From Streptomyces sp. CG1 (GTDB taxonomy: Bacteria; Actinomycetota; Actinomycetes; Streptomycetales; Streptomycetaceae), in assembly GCF_041080625.1 (NCBI RefSeq), contig NZ_CP163518.1, positions 7,123,501-7,187,500 of the forward strand: a DNA stretch of 64,000 nt, given 5' to 3'. Numbering within the stretch: the stretch's first letter is position 1; every line of letters begins with the position of its first letter. This document shows positions 11,827 to 20,281 of the stretch, one piece after another. The position numbers and the translations under genes are program-made. A model generated the notes under the pieces. The model had not been told where the DNA came from, searched no databases, and worked only from the letters and a program-made list of their open reading frames with translations.

Positions 11827-13644
11827 TCACGGCTGCTCGGCGGTGTCCCCGTGCCAGGTCCGCCACAGTGCCGCGTAGGCGCCGTCGGCCGTCACCAGGT
11901 CCTCGTGCGTGCCCAGTTCCGTCAGGCGGCCGTCCTCCATGACCGCGACTCGGTCGGCGTCGTGGGCCGTGTGCAGGCGGTGCGCGATGGCGATGACCGT
12001 ACGGCCCTCCAGCACGGCGGCGAGCGCGCGTTCGGCGTGCCGGGCGGTCGTGGGGTCCAGCAGGGCGGTCGCCTCGTCAAGGATCAGGGTGTGCGGGTCG
12101 GCCAATACCACGCGGGCCAGGGCGAGTTGCTGGGCCTGGGAGCCGTCGGTGTCCGTGCCGCCCTCGCCCAGCCTGGTGTCGAGACCGTCCGGCAGCTCAC
12201 GCACCCACTCGTCGGCCCCGACCGCCGTCAGCGCCGCCCACAAGCCGGCGTCCGTGGCCTCCGGTTCGGCGATCAGCAGGTTGTCGCGGACCGTGCCGAG
12301 GAACACATGGTGCTCCTGCGTCACCAGCACGACCTGGCGGCGCAGCAGCTCCGGCGCCAGCTCGGCGACCGGCACCCCGCCCACTGTCACCGCGCCGGTC
12401 CCGGGCCGGTCGATACCGGCGAGCAGCCGGCTGAGTGTCGTCTTCCCGGCCCCGGACGGCCCCACCACCGCGAGCCGCTCCCCGGGCCGCACGGTCAGGT
12501 CCACCCCGCGGAGTACCTCACCGCCGCGCTCGTAGGCGTAGCGGACGCCACGCACGTCGATACGGTCGTCGGCCGGGACGGTGTGCCTGCGGGGTGCCTG
12601 GGGCGAGCCGGTGGTGTCCGCGCCCGGCGCCTGCGCCGGGCTGCTGGTGTCGGTGCCCGGAGTCTGTGCCAGTCCCTCCACACGGGCGAACGACGCGCTG
12701 CTGCTCTGCAGTTGTTCCACCCGCATCAGGATCTGGTCCAGCGGTTCGGTGAACTGCCGTAGATACAGCGCCGCGGCCACCACCGCGCCGACCCCGACCG
12801 CGCCCCGCTGGTGCAGCCAGCCGCCGAGCAGCAGCACGCCCGCCACCGGGACGGTGTACGTCACCTCGACCGCCGGGAAGAACACCGTCCGCAGGAAAAG
12901 CGTGTAGAAGCGGGTACGGCGGGACGTCTCCAGCGCGTCCCGGCTCGCCGTGATCCGCCGTTTCCGCAGCCCGAACGCCTCGACGGTGCGGGCCCCGGCC
13001 GCCGTGGAGGCGAGGATCTCGGCGACCTCGGACGTGGCCGCGCCCTCGGCGAGATAGCCGTCCCGGGCCCGGCGCAGATACCAGCGCAGCGACAGCCAGA
13101 TCGGGGTCAGCCCGAGCAGCCCGAACGCCCCGAGCAGCGGGTCGAGCGCGAACACCGCGACCAGGACGAACAGCGCCTGCACGGTGTTCACCAGCAACTC
13201 CGGGCCGACGTCACGCAGCGTGGTGCCGACGATCGCCACGTCCGCCGTACCGCGCGCCGTCAGATCACCGGTACCGGCCCGCTCCACCACGGACGCGGGC
13301 AGCGCCAGCACCCGCTCGACGTACTCCTCGCGCACCCGGGCCAGTGTCCGCTCCCCGAACCGGTACCCCACAAGACGCGCCCAGCGGGCCAGCAGCACCT
13401 CCCCGAGCGCACACAGCAGGATCCACGGCGCGAGCCGGTCCACCGCACCGGCCCCGTGCCCGCCCCGCACCGCATCGACGATTCGCCCGACCAGCCATGG
13501 CCCGACCAGCCCCGCCCCCGCCGCCAGCGCGTTCAGCAGCAGCGTGGCGGTGAACGCCCGCCCGTCGGCCCGCACCAGCCGCAGCGCGGCCCGCCGCACC
13601 CGGCCCCGGTCCGCGACCGGCAGCAGCCCCTGACCCACGCTCAC
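11827..13644 (-). CDS. ABC exporter half (TMD-NBD) with intact Walker motifs but degenerate signature
   Basis: The 605-residue protein has an ABC type-1 six-helix membrane domain (about 1-330) and a nucleotide-binding domain. Walker A is canonical (VVGPSGAGKTT) and Walker B is LILDEATALLD, but the LSGGQ signature is replaced by TDGSQAQQLALAR. Its GTG start at 13644 overlaps the upstream gene's stop as GTGA, so the pair is translationally coupled and surely forms a heterodimer. Together they make one competent ATP site (this Walker A/B with the partner's LSGGQ) and one dead site. A Pro/Gly/Thr-rich linker of about 45 residues joins the two domains. The substrate is unknown. Confidence 0.9.
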   Translation of the reverse strand: MSVGQGLLPVADRGRVRRAALRLVRADGRAFTATLLLNALAAGAGLVGPWLVGRIVDAVRGGHGAGAVDRLAPWILLCALGEVLLARWARLVGYRFGERTLARVREEYVERVLALPASVVERAGTGDLTARGTADVAIVGTTLRDVGPELLVNTVQALFVLVAVFALDPLLGAFGLLGLTPIWLSLRWYLRRARDGYLAEGAATSEVAEILASTAAGARTVEAFGLRKRRITASRDALETSRRTRFYTLFLRTVFFPAVEVTYTVPVAGVLLLGGWLHQRGAVGVGAVVAAALYLRQFTEPLDQILMRVEQLQSSSASFARVEGLAQTPGTDTSSPAQAPGADTTGSPQAPRRHTVPADDRIDVRGVRYAYERGGEVLRGVDLTVRPGERLAVVGPSGAGKTTLSRLLAGIDRPGTGAVTVGGVPVAELAPELLRRQVVLVTQEHHVFLGTVRDNLLIAEPEATDAGLWAALTAVGADEWVRELPDGLDTRLGEGGTDTDGSQAQQLALARVVLADPHTLILDEATALLDPTTARHAERALAAVLEGRTVIAIAHRLHTAHDADRVAVMEDGRLTELGTHEDLVTADGAYAALWRTWHGDTAEQP

Positions 13645-15371
13645 CGTACGGCCCCTTCCGCGTCCCGCTCCGAATCCTGTTCCGTGTCCCGGGCGACGAG
13701 CGCGCGATAGCCCGGCTCCGCCGCCAGCAGCCACCGGTGGGTGCCGCTCGCCGCGACCTTTCCGTCGACCAGGAACACGACCGTGTCCGCGCGGTCCAGC
13801 ACCAGCGGCGAGGTGGACGTCACCAGCGTCGTACGGCCCTCCCGAGCCTCCCGCAGCCGGCCCGCGACCGCCGCCTCCGTGTGCGCGTCCAGTGCCGAGG
13901 TCGGCTCCACGGCGAGCAGCACCTCGGGATCGGCGAGCAACGCCCGTACCAGCCGCACCCGTTGCCGCTGCCCGCCCGAGAGACTGCGGCCCTGCCCGGC
14001 CACCGCCGAGTCCGCCCCGTCCGGCAGCCCCCGTACGACGTCCTCGGCGGCGGCCGCGTACAGCGCCCGGCGCAACTCCGCCTCTCCGGCCGGCCGCCCG
14101 GCCGCCACGACCTGTCGCAGCGGCCCGGCGAACAGGTCGGCCTCGTTGTCCGCGACCAGGATCCGCCGCCGTACGTCGGTGAGCGGGACCGCGTCGAGCC
14201 GTTCCGCACCCCAGGTGGCGTCGGTCGGCCCGAACCGGCCGAGCCGGTCGACCACGGCGGCGGCCTCGGCGGGACGGGCGGCGGCCAGCGCGGTCAGCCG
14301 GCCCGGCACCACCCGCACCCCGGACGCCGGATCGTGCAGCTCGGCCGGGCCCTCGGGCGCCGGCCGCGTGCCCTCGTCCGGCTCCGGTTCCAGCCGCAGC
14401 AGCCGTACGACCCGGCGCGCGGCCACCACACCCCGGTTCATCTCGTAGGTCGCCTGCACGAAGAAGGCCACCGGCCCGATCAGCACCGCCACATAGCCGT
14501 ACACCGACACCAACTCGCCGATGGTGATGGACCGTTCGGCCGCGAGCCGGGCGGCGAGCCAGGTCACCACGGCCAGGAACAGGGTGGGCAGGCCCACGCC
14601 GAGCGCCTGTACCCAGCTGGCCACCGCGCCCACCCGGTAGCCCTGCGCCCGCAGCCGCTGCGAGTCCTTGCGGAAGGCGTCCGCGAACAGCCCTTTTCCG
14701 CCGAGACCGTTGAGGACGCGCAGCCCGCCCGCGAGATCGCCGATGCGGGCGGTGAGCACACCCTGCCGCTCCCGGTACGCGCTCTCCGCGCCCTGTAGCC
14801 GTACCGTCAGCGGCCCGGTGACCAGCGCGATCACCGGCAGTCCGAGCAGTACGACGGCGGCGAGGGGCGCCGAGATCGCCATCAGCAGCCCGGCCACCAC
14901 GACATAGACCACGGCCGAGCCGGTGCCCGGACCGACGACGGTCAGAGCCTGCGCGATGGTCTGCACATCGCCGACGCCGATCGTCACCACCTCACCGGCC
15001 CCCGCCCGGCGCGGCAGCGCGGCCCCGAGCCGCACCACATGCCCCATGACCACCTTCACCGTGCGGAAGTTGGCGTCCATCCGCACCCGGGTCATCGTGC
15101 GGTGCCGCATGATGCTCAACCAGGCGTTCACCGAGCCGAGCACGAACATCACCCCGGTCCACCCGGCCAGCACTCCCAGCCGCCCCGGCACCAGCCCGTC
15201 GTCCACGGCCCGCGCCATCAGATACGGCTGTGCGGCCAGCAGCACCATCCACACACTGCCCAGCACCGCCCCGGCCACCGCCCGGCCCGGCTGACACAGC
15301 ACCAGCCACCACAGATAACGCCAGCCGCCACGGGTGTCGGGCGTGCCCGGTTCCTCATACGCGTCGATCAT
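13641..15371 (-). CDS. ABC exporter half with no Walker A and degenerate Walker B
   Basis: The 576-residue protein has a full ABC type-1 membrane domain but a strongly altered NBD. Where Walker A should be, the sequence reads GRLTALAAARPAEAAAVVDR, with no GxxGxGKS/T loop. Walker B is VLLAVEPTSALD, where Val replaces the Asp but the catalytic Glu and D-loop remain. The signature SLSGGQRQR is intact. This NBD therefore cannot bind ATP normally but can supply the signature to its partner. The start was placed at the ATG at 15371 behind GGGGGACGG. It is the first gene of the pair. The open frame and strong codon bias argue against a pseudogene. Confidence 0.88.
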   Translation of the reverse strand: MIDAYEEPGTPDTRGGWRYLWWLVLCQPGRAVAGAVLGSVWMVLLAAQPYLMARAVDDGLVPGRLGVLAGWTGVMFVLGSVNAWLSIMRHRTMTRVRMDANFRTVKVVMGHVVRLGAALPRRAGAGEVVTIGVGDVQTIAQALTVVGPGTGSAVVYVVVAGLLMAISAPLAAVVLLGLPVIALVTGPLTVRLQGAESAYRERQGVLTARIGDLAGGLRVLNGLGGKGLFADAFRKDSQRLRAQGYRVGAVASWVQALGVGLPTLFLAVVTWLAARLAAERSITIGELVSVYGYVAVLIGPVAFFVQATYEMNRGVVAARRVVRLLRLEPEPDEGTRPAPEGPAELHDPASGVRVVPGRLTALAAARPAEAAAVVDRLGRFGPTDATWGAERLDAVPLTDVRRRILVADNEADLFAGPLRQVVAAGRPAGEAELRRALYAAAAEDVVRGLPDGADSAVAGQGRSLSGGQRQRVRLVRALLADPEVLLAVEPTSALDAHTEAAVAGRLREAREGRTTLVTSTSPLVLDRADTVVFLVDGKVAASGTHRWLLAAEPGYRALVARDTEQDSERDAEGAVR

Positions 15372-15475
15372 CCGTCCCCCGATCGGCTCGGTCACGCCGG
15401 CAAACGTCGAACTTATCGGGGGCGGGGACGGCGGCTCCATCGATTAAAGAGGCTGCCGGGCGCGGTCTACGCCCG

Positions 15476-15688
15476 TCAGGCGTGAACTCCGGAGCTGTGG
15501 TCCCGGATCTCGGTTGCGTGTCTTGCAGCCTGTGCGATGTCGCCGCGATCCTGGCATTCCCTCAGCTGCCGACAATTCGCGCAGCACACGTCACATCCGC
15601 GAACCGGCACGCAGTCCAGGAGCCAAGCTTCGAATCCGACCGGCAGGCCGATCGGCCGTCCGTCGGAGCGGGGTCGCAACGGCGTCAC
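15476..15688 (-). CDS. Small conserved Cys-containing protein
   Basis: A 70-residue protein with a central GFEAWLLDCVP...GCDVCCANCRQL and a C-terminal AARHATEIRDHSSGVHA. The CxxC-C-x-x-C cluster could bind metal. I recall similar small proteins of unknown function next to XRE-type regulators in Streptomyces; here too it lies 47 bases from, and divergent to, such a regulator. It may be a cofactor of that regulator, but this is inference. Confidence 0.6.
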   Translation of the reverse strand: MTPLRPRSDGRPIGLPVGFEAWLLDCVPVRGCDVCCANCRQLRECQDRGDIAQAARHATEIRDHSSGVHA

Positions 15689-15735
15689 CCGAAGGCGTCA
15701 AATCGGTGTCATCAGGCAGGTGGAGTCGCTACGTT

Positions 15736-16456
15736 TTGATCCACGCCGACCTTGCCAAGGCGCTGCGGAAAGCAGGCCAGGAGCTGGGCGAACCCAACGA
15801 CGCCAGCAAACGGCTGGTACAGCGCTGGGAGTCAGGCATCAGCCGGTCGCCTCGGCCGGTCTACGCACGCGCCCTGGAGAAGGTCACCGGGCGCCCGCTG
15901 GAAGCACTCGGATTCACGCTTCCCGTGCCGATGGCGCGGGTCCATCCCGATGGTGCAGGAGGACACGACATGGATGCCGGAGTTACCGGACCGGCCGGGG
16001 ACTCAGTCAGTCGAGAGACGAGCACCGAGCTGGCATCGCAGAACTGTTCGGGGGTGTGGCTGAGCCGGTACGAGTTCTACTCGTCCGGGCGTGATCAGGC
16101 CTTCGAAGCCAAGCACCACGTGGTGGTCGTCCAGCGTGGAAGCCGTCTCACCGCGCAGTCCCTTCCCGGGGCGTCGACCAACCCGGACAGTCCGCTGACG
16201 CTCGATCTGAACGTGGACGGGAACGTGGTCACGGGTACCTGGACCGAGCAGACCGCCTCGCACGGGGTACTACCAGGGCGCCCGGTACTTCGGTGCGGTG
16301 CAGCTGCTCATCGAGCCGACGGGGCGTCGCATGGCGGGGAAATGGGTCGGGTTCGGAAAGGACTTCGACATCAACACCGGCCCCTGGGAGCTACGTCTTC
16401 TTGACACTTCCACCAGCAAGGCCGCTCTGGAAAGCTACAGCCGCCTACCCGAGTGA
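15736..16456 (+). pseudogene. XRE-type HTH regulator with ligand-like C-terminal domain, broken by a +1 frameshift
   Basis: Reading from the TTG at 15736 gives a helix-turn-helix region (LAKALRKAGQELGEPNDASKR, LVQRWESG) and then a conserved beta-rich domain beginning GVWLSRYEFYSSGRD. The frame is lost in a run of four G at 16264-16267: with three G, translation continues as GYYQGARYFGAVQLLIEPTG, MAGKWVGFGKDFDINTGPWE and ends at the TGA at 16454. The post-shift residues fit the family perfectly, so this is either a recent one-base insertion or a homopolymer sequencing error. GGTGGAG lies upstream of the TTG. It is divergent from the small Cys protein. Confidence 0.75.
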
Positions 16457-16461
16457 AGGGT

Positions 16462-17103
16462 TCAGCCCAGAATCCCCCGGTCGTACCCCACCGCCACCGC
16501 CGCCCGGTCGTTGACGCCGAGTTTGGTGTACAGGTGGGTGAGGTGGGTTTTCACCGTCGCCTCGCTGATGAAGAGTTCGCGGGCGATCTCGCGGTTGGAG
16601 GTGCCCCTGGCGACCAGGGCCAGGACCTCGCGTTCGCGGGCGGAGAGGGGTTCGTTGCCGGGCTGTCGGGGGGTGCGGACGGCTTGGACCAGGCGGGAGG
16701 CGACGGCCGGGGAGAGGACCGTACGGCCTTCGGCAGCGGCGCGGACGGCGGTGAACAGCTCGTCGCGCGGGGCGTCCTTCAACAGATAACCCGTGGCGCC
16801 CGCCTCGATCGCGGGCAGGGTGTCGGAGTCGGTGTCGTATGTGGTCAGGACCAGGATCTTCGCCCGGGCACCGAGACGAGTCAGTTCGCGGATCGCGTCC
16901 ACGCCCGAGCCACCCGGCATCCGCAGGTCCATCAGGATCACGTCCGGGTCCAGGGCCGTGCCCCGGGCCACCGCCTCCACGCCGTTCGCGGCCTCCCCGA
17001 GCACCCGGAAGCCCGGGGCCGACTCGAACATGCCGCGCAGGCCGTCGCGGACCACCGGGTGGTCGTCCACGATCAGCAGGGAAATCAGAGTCTCAGCGGT
17101 CAT
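16462..17103 (-). CDS. NarL/LuxR-family response regulator
   Basis: The 213-residue protein has an N-terminal receiver domain (LLIVDDHPVVRDGL, phospho-acceptor Asp in VILMDLRMPGG, conserved Lys in YLLKDAPRDEL) and a C-terminal LuxR-type HTH (LSAREREVLALVARGTSNREI, SEATVKTHLTHLYTKLGV). It begins at the ATG at 17103, overlapping the histidine kinase gene by 11 bases, so the kinase is its partner. It probably controls the adjoining ABC-2 exporter operon, as commonly seen for this arrangement. The frameshifted XRE gene ends 5 bases from its 3' end, convergent. Confidence 0.92.
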   Translation of the reverse strand: MTAETLISLLIVDDHPVVRDGLRGMFESAPGFRVLGEAANGVEAVARGTALDPDVILMDLRMPGGSGVDAIRELTRLGARAKILVLTTYDTDSDTLPAIEAGATGYLLKDAPRDELFTAVRAAAEGRTVLSPAVASRLVQAVRTPRQPGNEPLSAREREVLALVARGTSNREIARELFISEATVKTHLTHLYTKLGVNDRAAVAVGYDRGILG

Positions 17104-18343
17104 CGCGCACCAACGGTACGCGAGCCGACACCGCCGTGCCGTGCCCCGGCTCCGACTCGACCATGAGGGAGCCCGCGATGCGCTCGGCGCGGGCCCGCAT
17201 ACCGTCCAGGCCGAAACCGCCGGCGTGGGTGCGCTCCGGTACGGCGGCCGGGTCGAAGCCGGTGCCGTCGTCACGGATGTCCAGCGTGACCTCGTCGCCC
17301 ATGAAGGACAGGGTCACTCCGACACGGGTCGGGCGGGCGTGCCGGGCCGCGTTGGACAGGGCCTCCTGGGAGATGCGCAGGAGGGTTGCCGAGACCTCCT
17401 CGTGCAGGTGCTCGGTGGTGCCGGTGACCGTGAAGTCGGCGCGGGCGCCGGTGCGTTCGCCCCAGTCGGTGACCGTTTTCTTCAGCGCCTCCGGCAGCCC
17501 GTCGGCGGCCAGGGCGACCGGGGCGAGGTTGTGGACCGAGCGGCGGGCCTCGCCGAGGCTGTGCCGGGCCAGGGAAGAGGCGCGCTCCAGGTGGGTGCGG
17601 GCGGTGTGCAGGTCGGGGGCGTTGGCGACGACCTGGAGCTGGGCGATGATCCCGGTCAGCCCCTGGGCGATGGTGTCGTGGATCTCGGCGGCGAGCCGGC
17701 GGCGCTCGTCGGCCACGCCGGCCTCCCGCGCCTGGACGAGGAGCTGGGCGTGCAGGGCCGCGTTCTCTTCCAGGGCCTCCTGCAACGCCGTGTTGGTGCG
17801 CTCCAGTTCGGCGATGGTGTCGGCCTGACCCTCGGTGAGGGCCTGCTCCTGCCGGGCGAACCGGGTGAACAGGGTGACCAATCCGACGTTGGCCGCGAAG
17901 ACCACGAAGAAGCCCATCCACGACACCGGACCATGCGGCGGCAGACCGCCGATCTGGCTGCCGGCCATGGTGATCGCGGTCAGGACCAGACCCGGCGTGA
18001 CCAGCCGGCGGGGCAGATGCCGGTCGGCGCTGTAGTAGCCGGAGACGGCGTAGAAGGCGAAAAACGGGTTCAGCCAGGCGAGCGCGAAGCCCAGTGCCCA
18101 GCGCAGGAAGTACAGCGCCGCGGTCGTACGGTTCGGTCCCGGCGTGTTCCGCCTCGCCAGCCCCAGGCACAGCTGGAGCAGTACGGCGGCGGCCGCCAGC
18201 GCACCGGCCGCGTACACCGCACTCCGCGTCATGCCGATCGCGTGGGCCGCACCCGCCGCCGTCACGACAGCCACGGCGAGCAGTACGTAGGGCCCCCAGG
18301 TGTCGAAGGAGACCCTGCGCGACGGTTGCACGGCGTTCGTCAT
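17093..18343 (-). CDS. Sensor histidine kinase (HisKA_3 type)
   Basis: The product (416 residues from the ATG at 18343) has about five N-terminal membrane helices, a coiled-coil stretch (ALTEGQADTIAELERTNTAL), the HisKA_3 phospho-His motif ERRRLAAEIHDTIAQGL and a HATPase_c domain (RISQEALSNAARHA, DDGTGFDP, GGFGLDGMRARAERI). It phosphorylates the response regulator encoded downstream. The start is uncertain: a GTG six codons upstream (18361) is also open and neither has well-spaced Shine-Dalgarno bases. The ABC-2 permease gene ends 58 bases upstream, so all four genes may be one operon. Confidence 0.9.
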   Translation of the reverse strand: MTNAVQPSRRVSFDTWGPYVLLAVAVVTAAGAAHAIGMTRSAVYAAGALAAAAVLLQLCLGLARRNTPGPNRTTAALYFLRWALGFALAWLNPFFAFYAVSGYYSADRHLPRRLVTPGLVLTAITMAGSQIGGLPPHGPVSWMGFFVVFAANVGLVTLFTRFARQEQALTEGQADTIAELERTNTALQEALEENAALHAQLLVQAREAGVADERRRLAAEIHDTIAQGLTGIIAQLQVVANAPDLHTARTHLERASSLARHSLGEARRSVHNLAPVALAADGLPEALKKTVTDWGERTGARADFTVTGTTEHLHEEVSATLLRISQEALSNAARHARPTRVGVTLSFMGDEVTLDIRDDGTGFDPAAVPERTHAGGFGLDGMRARAERIAGSLMVESEPGHGTAVSARVPLVRDDR

Positions 18344-18400
18344 GCCCTCAGTGTCCGGCACGGCTCGCTCCCACCCGCTCGCACCCGGCGGCCCACCCGC

Positions 18401-19135
18401 TCACTCCCAGCGGAACCAGCGGGCGGCTCCGGCCGTCAGCAGCACCGTCCATAGCGCGAGCACGCCCAGGTGCGCCCAGCCGGGCCAGTGTCCCGAGGCC
18501 GTCTCGTTCAGGGCGCGGGCCGCCGCACCGAACGGGGTCAGCTGCACCACCCGGGCCAGGCCGTGCGGCATGGACTGGACCGGCAGCCAGACGCCCGCGC
18601 AGAACATCATCGGGAAGAACACCGCCGATCCGATCGCGCTCGCGATCTTCGTGGTCCGGGACAGCGCCGAGACGACGTTGCCGAGGGCGAGCGCGGCCGC
18701 CGCCGCGAGCAGCAGCGCGAGCAGATAGCCGGCCGGCTGCTGGGGCAGCCGTACGTCGAAGGCGATACGGCCGACCACGATCGCGAGCAGCGCCGAGGCC
18801 AGTGCGACCACGCCCTGCACCAGCATCTGTGCCGCCAGCAGAGCGGAGGGCCGTACCGGCGTGGCGGACATCCGGCGCAGGATGCCCCGCTCCCGGTAGC
18901 CGGTGAGGGCCTGCGGCAGCGACTGCACCCCCGACATGATCAGGGCGATCAGCACCGCCACCGGCACATAGGCGTCGATCGGCCGCAGCCCGTTCATCGA
19001 CTTGTCGACCTCGCGGAAGGAGGGGATCGAGCCGAGGATCGCCAGCAGCAGCGTCGGGAACAGGAAGATCCAGAAGACGGCCGCGGGTTCGCGGCGGAAC
19101 AGGCGGAACTCGGTGCGCAGCACGGCGGTGTTCAT
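18401..19135 (-). CDS. ABC-2 type transporter permease
   Basis: The 244-residue membrane protein has six predicted helices and the ABC-2 pattern: N-terminal LRTEFRLFRREPAAVFWIFLFPTL split around the first helix, a conserved GYRERGILRRMSATPV loop and a helix with FFPMMFCAGVWLPVQSMP. It forms the channel of a drug- or lipid-type exporter with the upstream ATPase. Its ATG at 19135 overlaps the ATPase stop (ATGA). Confidence 0.92.
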   Translation of the reverse strand: MNTAVLRTEFRLFRREPAAVFWIFLFPTLLLAILGSIPSFREVDKSMNGLRPIDAYVPVAVLIALIMSGVQSLPQALTGYRERGILRRMSATPVRPSALLAAQMLVQGVVALASALLAIVVGRIAFDVRLPQQPAGYLLALLLAAAAALALGNVVSALSRTTKIASAIGSAVFFPMMFCAGVWLPVQSMPHGLARVVQLTPFGAAARALNETASGHWPGWAHLGVLALWTVLLTAGAARWFRWE

Positions 19136-20052
19136 GCCGCGGCCTCCTCGGTGTGGCCTTCGGTCAGGTCGAGGAACGCATCGTCCAGGGTGGCGTCGGT
19201 GACGCGCAGTTGGTGGGCGGTGATGTGGTGGCGGGCGAGCAGCGAGATGACGGCGTCGACCGTCTCGTCGGTGCCGGTCAGGGTGATCCGCCCGTCCTTC
19301 TGCTGGGCCGAGGCGAGCGCGGGCAGCCCGTACAGGTCCCGCTCGTCCAGCGGCGCGGATGGCGTGAAGGACACGACCGTGGCGCCGGCGGAGCGCTGGA
19401 TGAGACCGGCCGGTGTGTCCAGCGCCGCGACCCGCCCCTTGTCGATGACCGCGATACGGTCGCAGAGCCGCTGCGCCTCCTCCATGAAGTGAGTGACGAG
19501 CAGCACGGTGACACCGCTCGCCCGGACGTCCTCGATGAGCTGCCAGGTGGCACGGCGGGCACGCGGATCGAGCCCGGTGGTCAGCTCGTCCAGCACCACC
19601 ACCCGGGGACTGCCGATGAGCGCCAGCGCTATGAAGAGGCGCTGCTGCTGCCCGCCGGAGAGTTTGCCGAACCGGGTGCCGAGCTTCGCGGTGAGGCCGA
19701 GGCGTTCGGCCAGCGGCCGCCAGTCGGCCGGGTTCGGGTAGAGGGCGGCGTACAGCTCCAGCGCCTCGCGCACGGTGAGTTTGGCCTGGAGTTCGCTCTG
19801 CTGCAGCTGGGCGCCGAGGATCCTCGCGACCTCGTCGTGGTCGGCGACCGGGTCGTGACCGGCGACCCGGATCCGGCCGCCGTCGGGGACCCGCAGCCCC
19901 TCGACACACTCCACGGTGGTGGTCTTGCCGGCGCCGTTCGGGCCGAGGATCCCGAAGATCTCGCCCTCCTCGACGGCGAAGGAGACGCCGTCCACGACGG
20001 CCCGGCCGCCGTACGACTTGCGCAGATCGGTGACTTCGATGACGGATGGCAT
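19132..20052 (-). CDS. ABC-2 exporter ATP-binding protein
   Basis: This 306-residue DrrA-type ATPase has Walker A GILGPNGAGKTTT, signature KLSGGQQQRLFIALAL, Walker B VVVLDELTTGLDP and switch His in LLVTHFMEEAQRL. The Glu-Leu in place of the usual Glu-Pro after Walker B is common in this subfamily. The start was set at the ATG at 20052; the longer open frame upstream has no family match. It heads the ATPase-permease-kinase-regulator set. Confidence 0.92.
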   Translation of the reverse strand: MPSVIEVTDLRKSYGGRAVVDGVSFAVEEGEIFGILGPNGAGKTTTVECVEGLRVPDGGRIRVAGHDPVADHDEVARILGAQLQQSELQAKLTVREALELYAALYPNPADWRPLAERLGLTAKLGTRFGKLSGGQQQRLFIALALIGSPRVVVLDELTTGLDPRARRATWQLIEDVRASGVTVLLVTHFMEEAQRLCDRIAVIDKGRVAALDTPAGLIQRSAGATVVSFTPSAPLDERDLYGLPALASAQQKDGRITLTGTDETVDAVISLLARHHITAHQLRVTDATLDDAFLDLTEGHTEEAAA

Positions 20053-20281
20053 ACCTTGAGAATCCCGTTCGGGCGGGGCCCGGCACATCGGTCGGCGCGC
20101 TCGTGGCGCCATCAGCCGATCGGTTGATGGCGACCTACGACCCCTCGTACGGAACCCATGTCCGGGCTGTACGCGGCCCATGTCCGAAGGGCCGGACAGG
20201 CAGGTCGTAGGACCAAGGGCGGAGCGGGGTCCGGCCGAAACTCGGTGGGCGATGTCAGTGCCGGTCCGTACGCTCGCGGTG

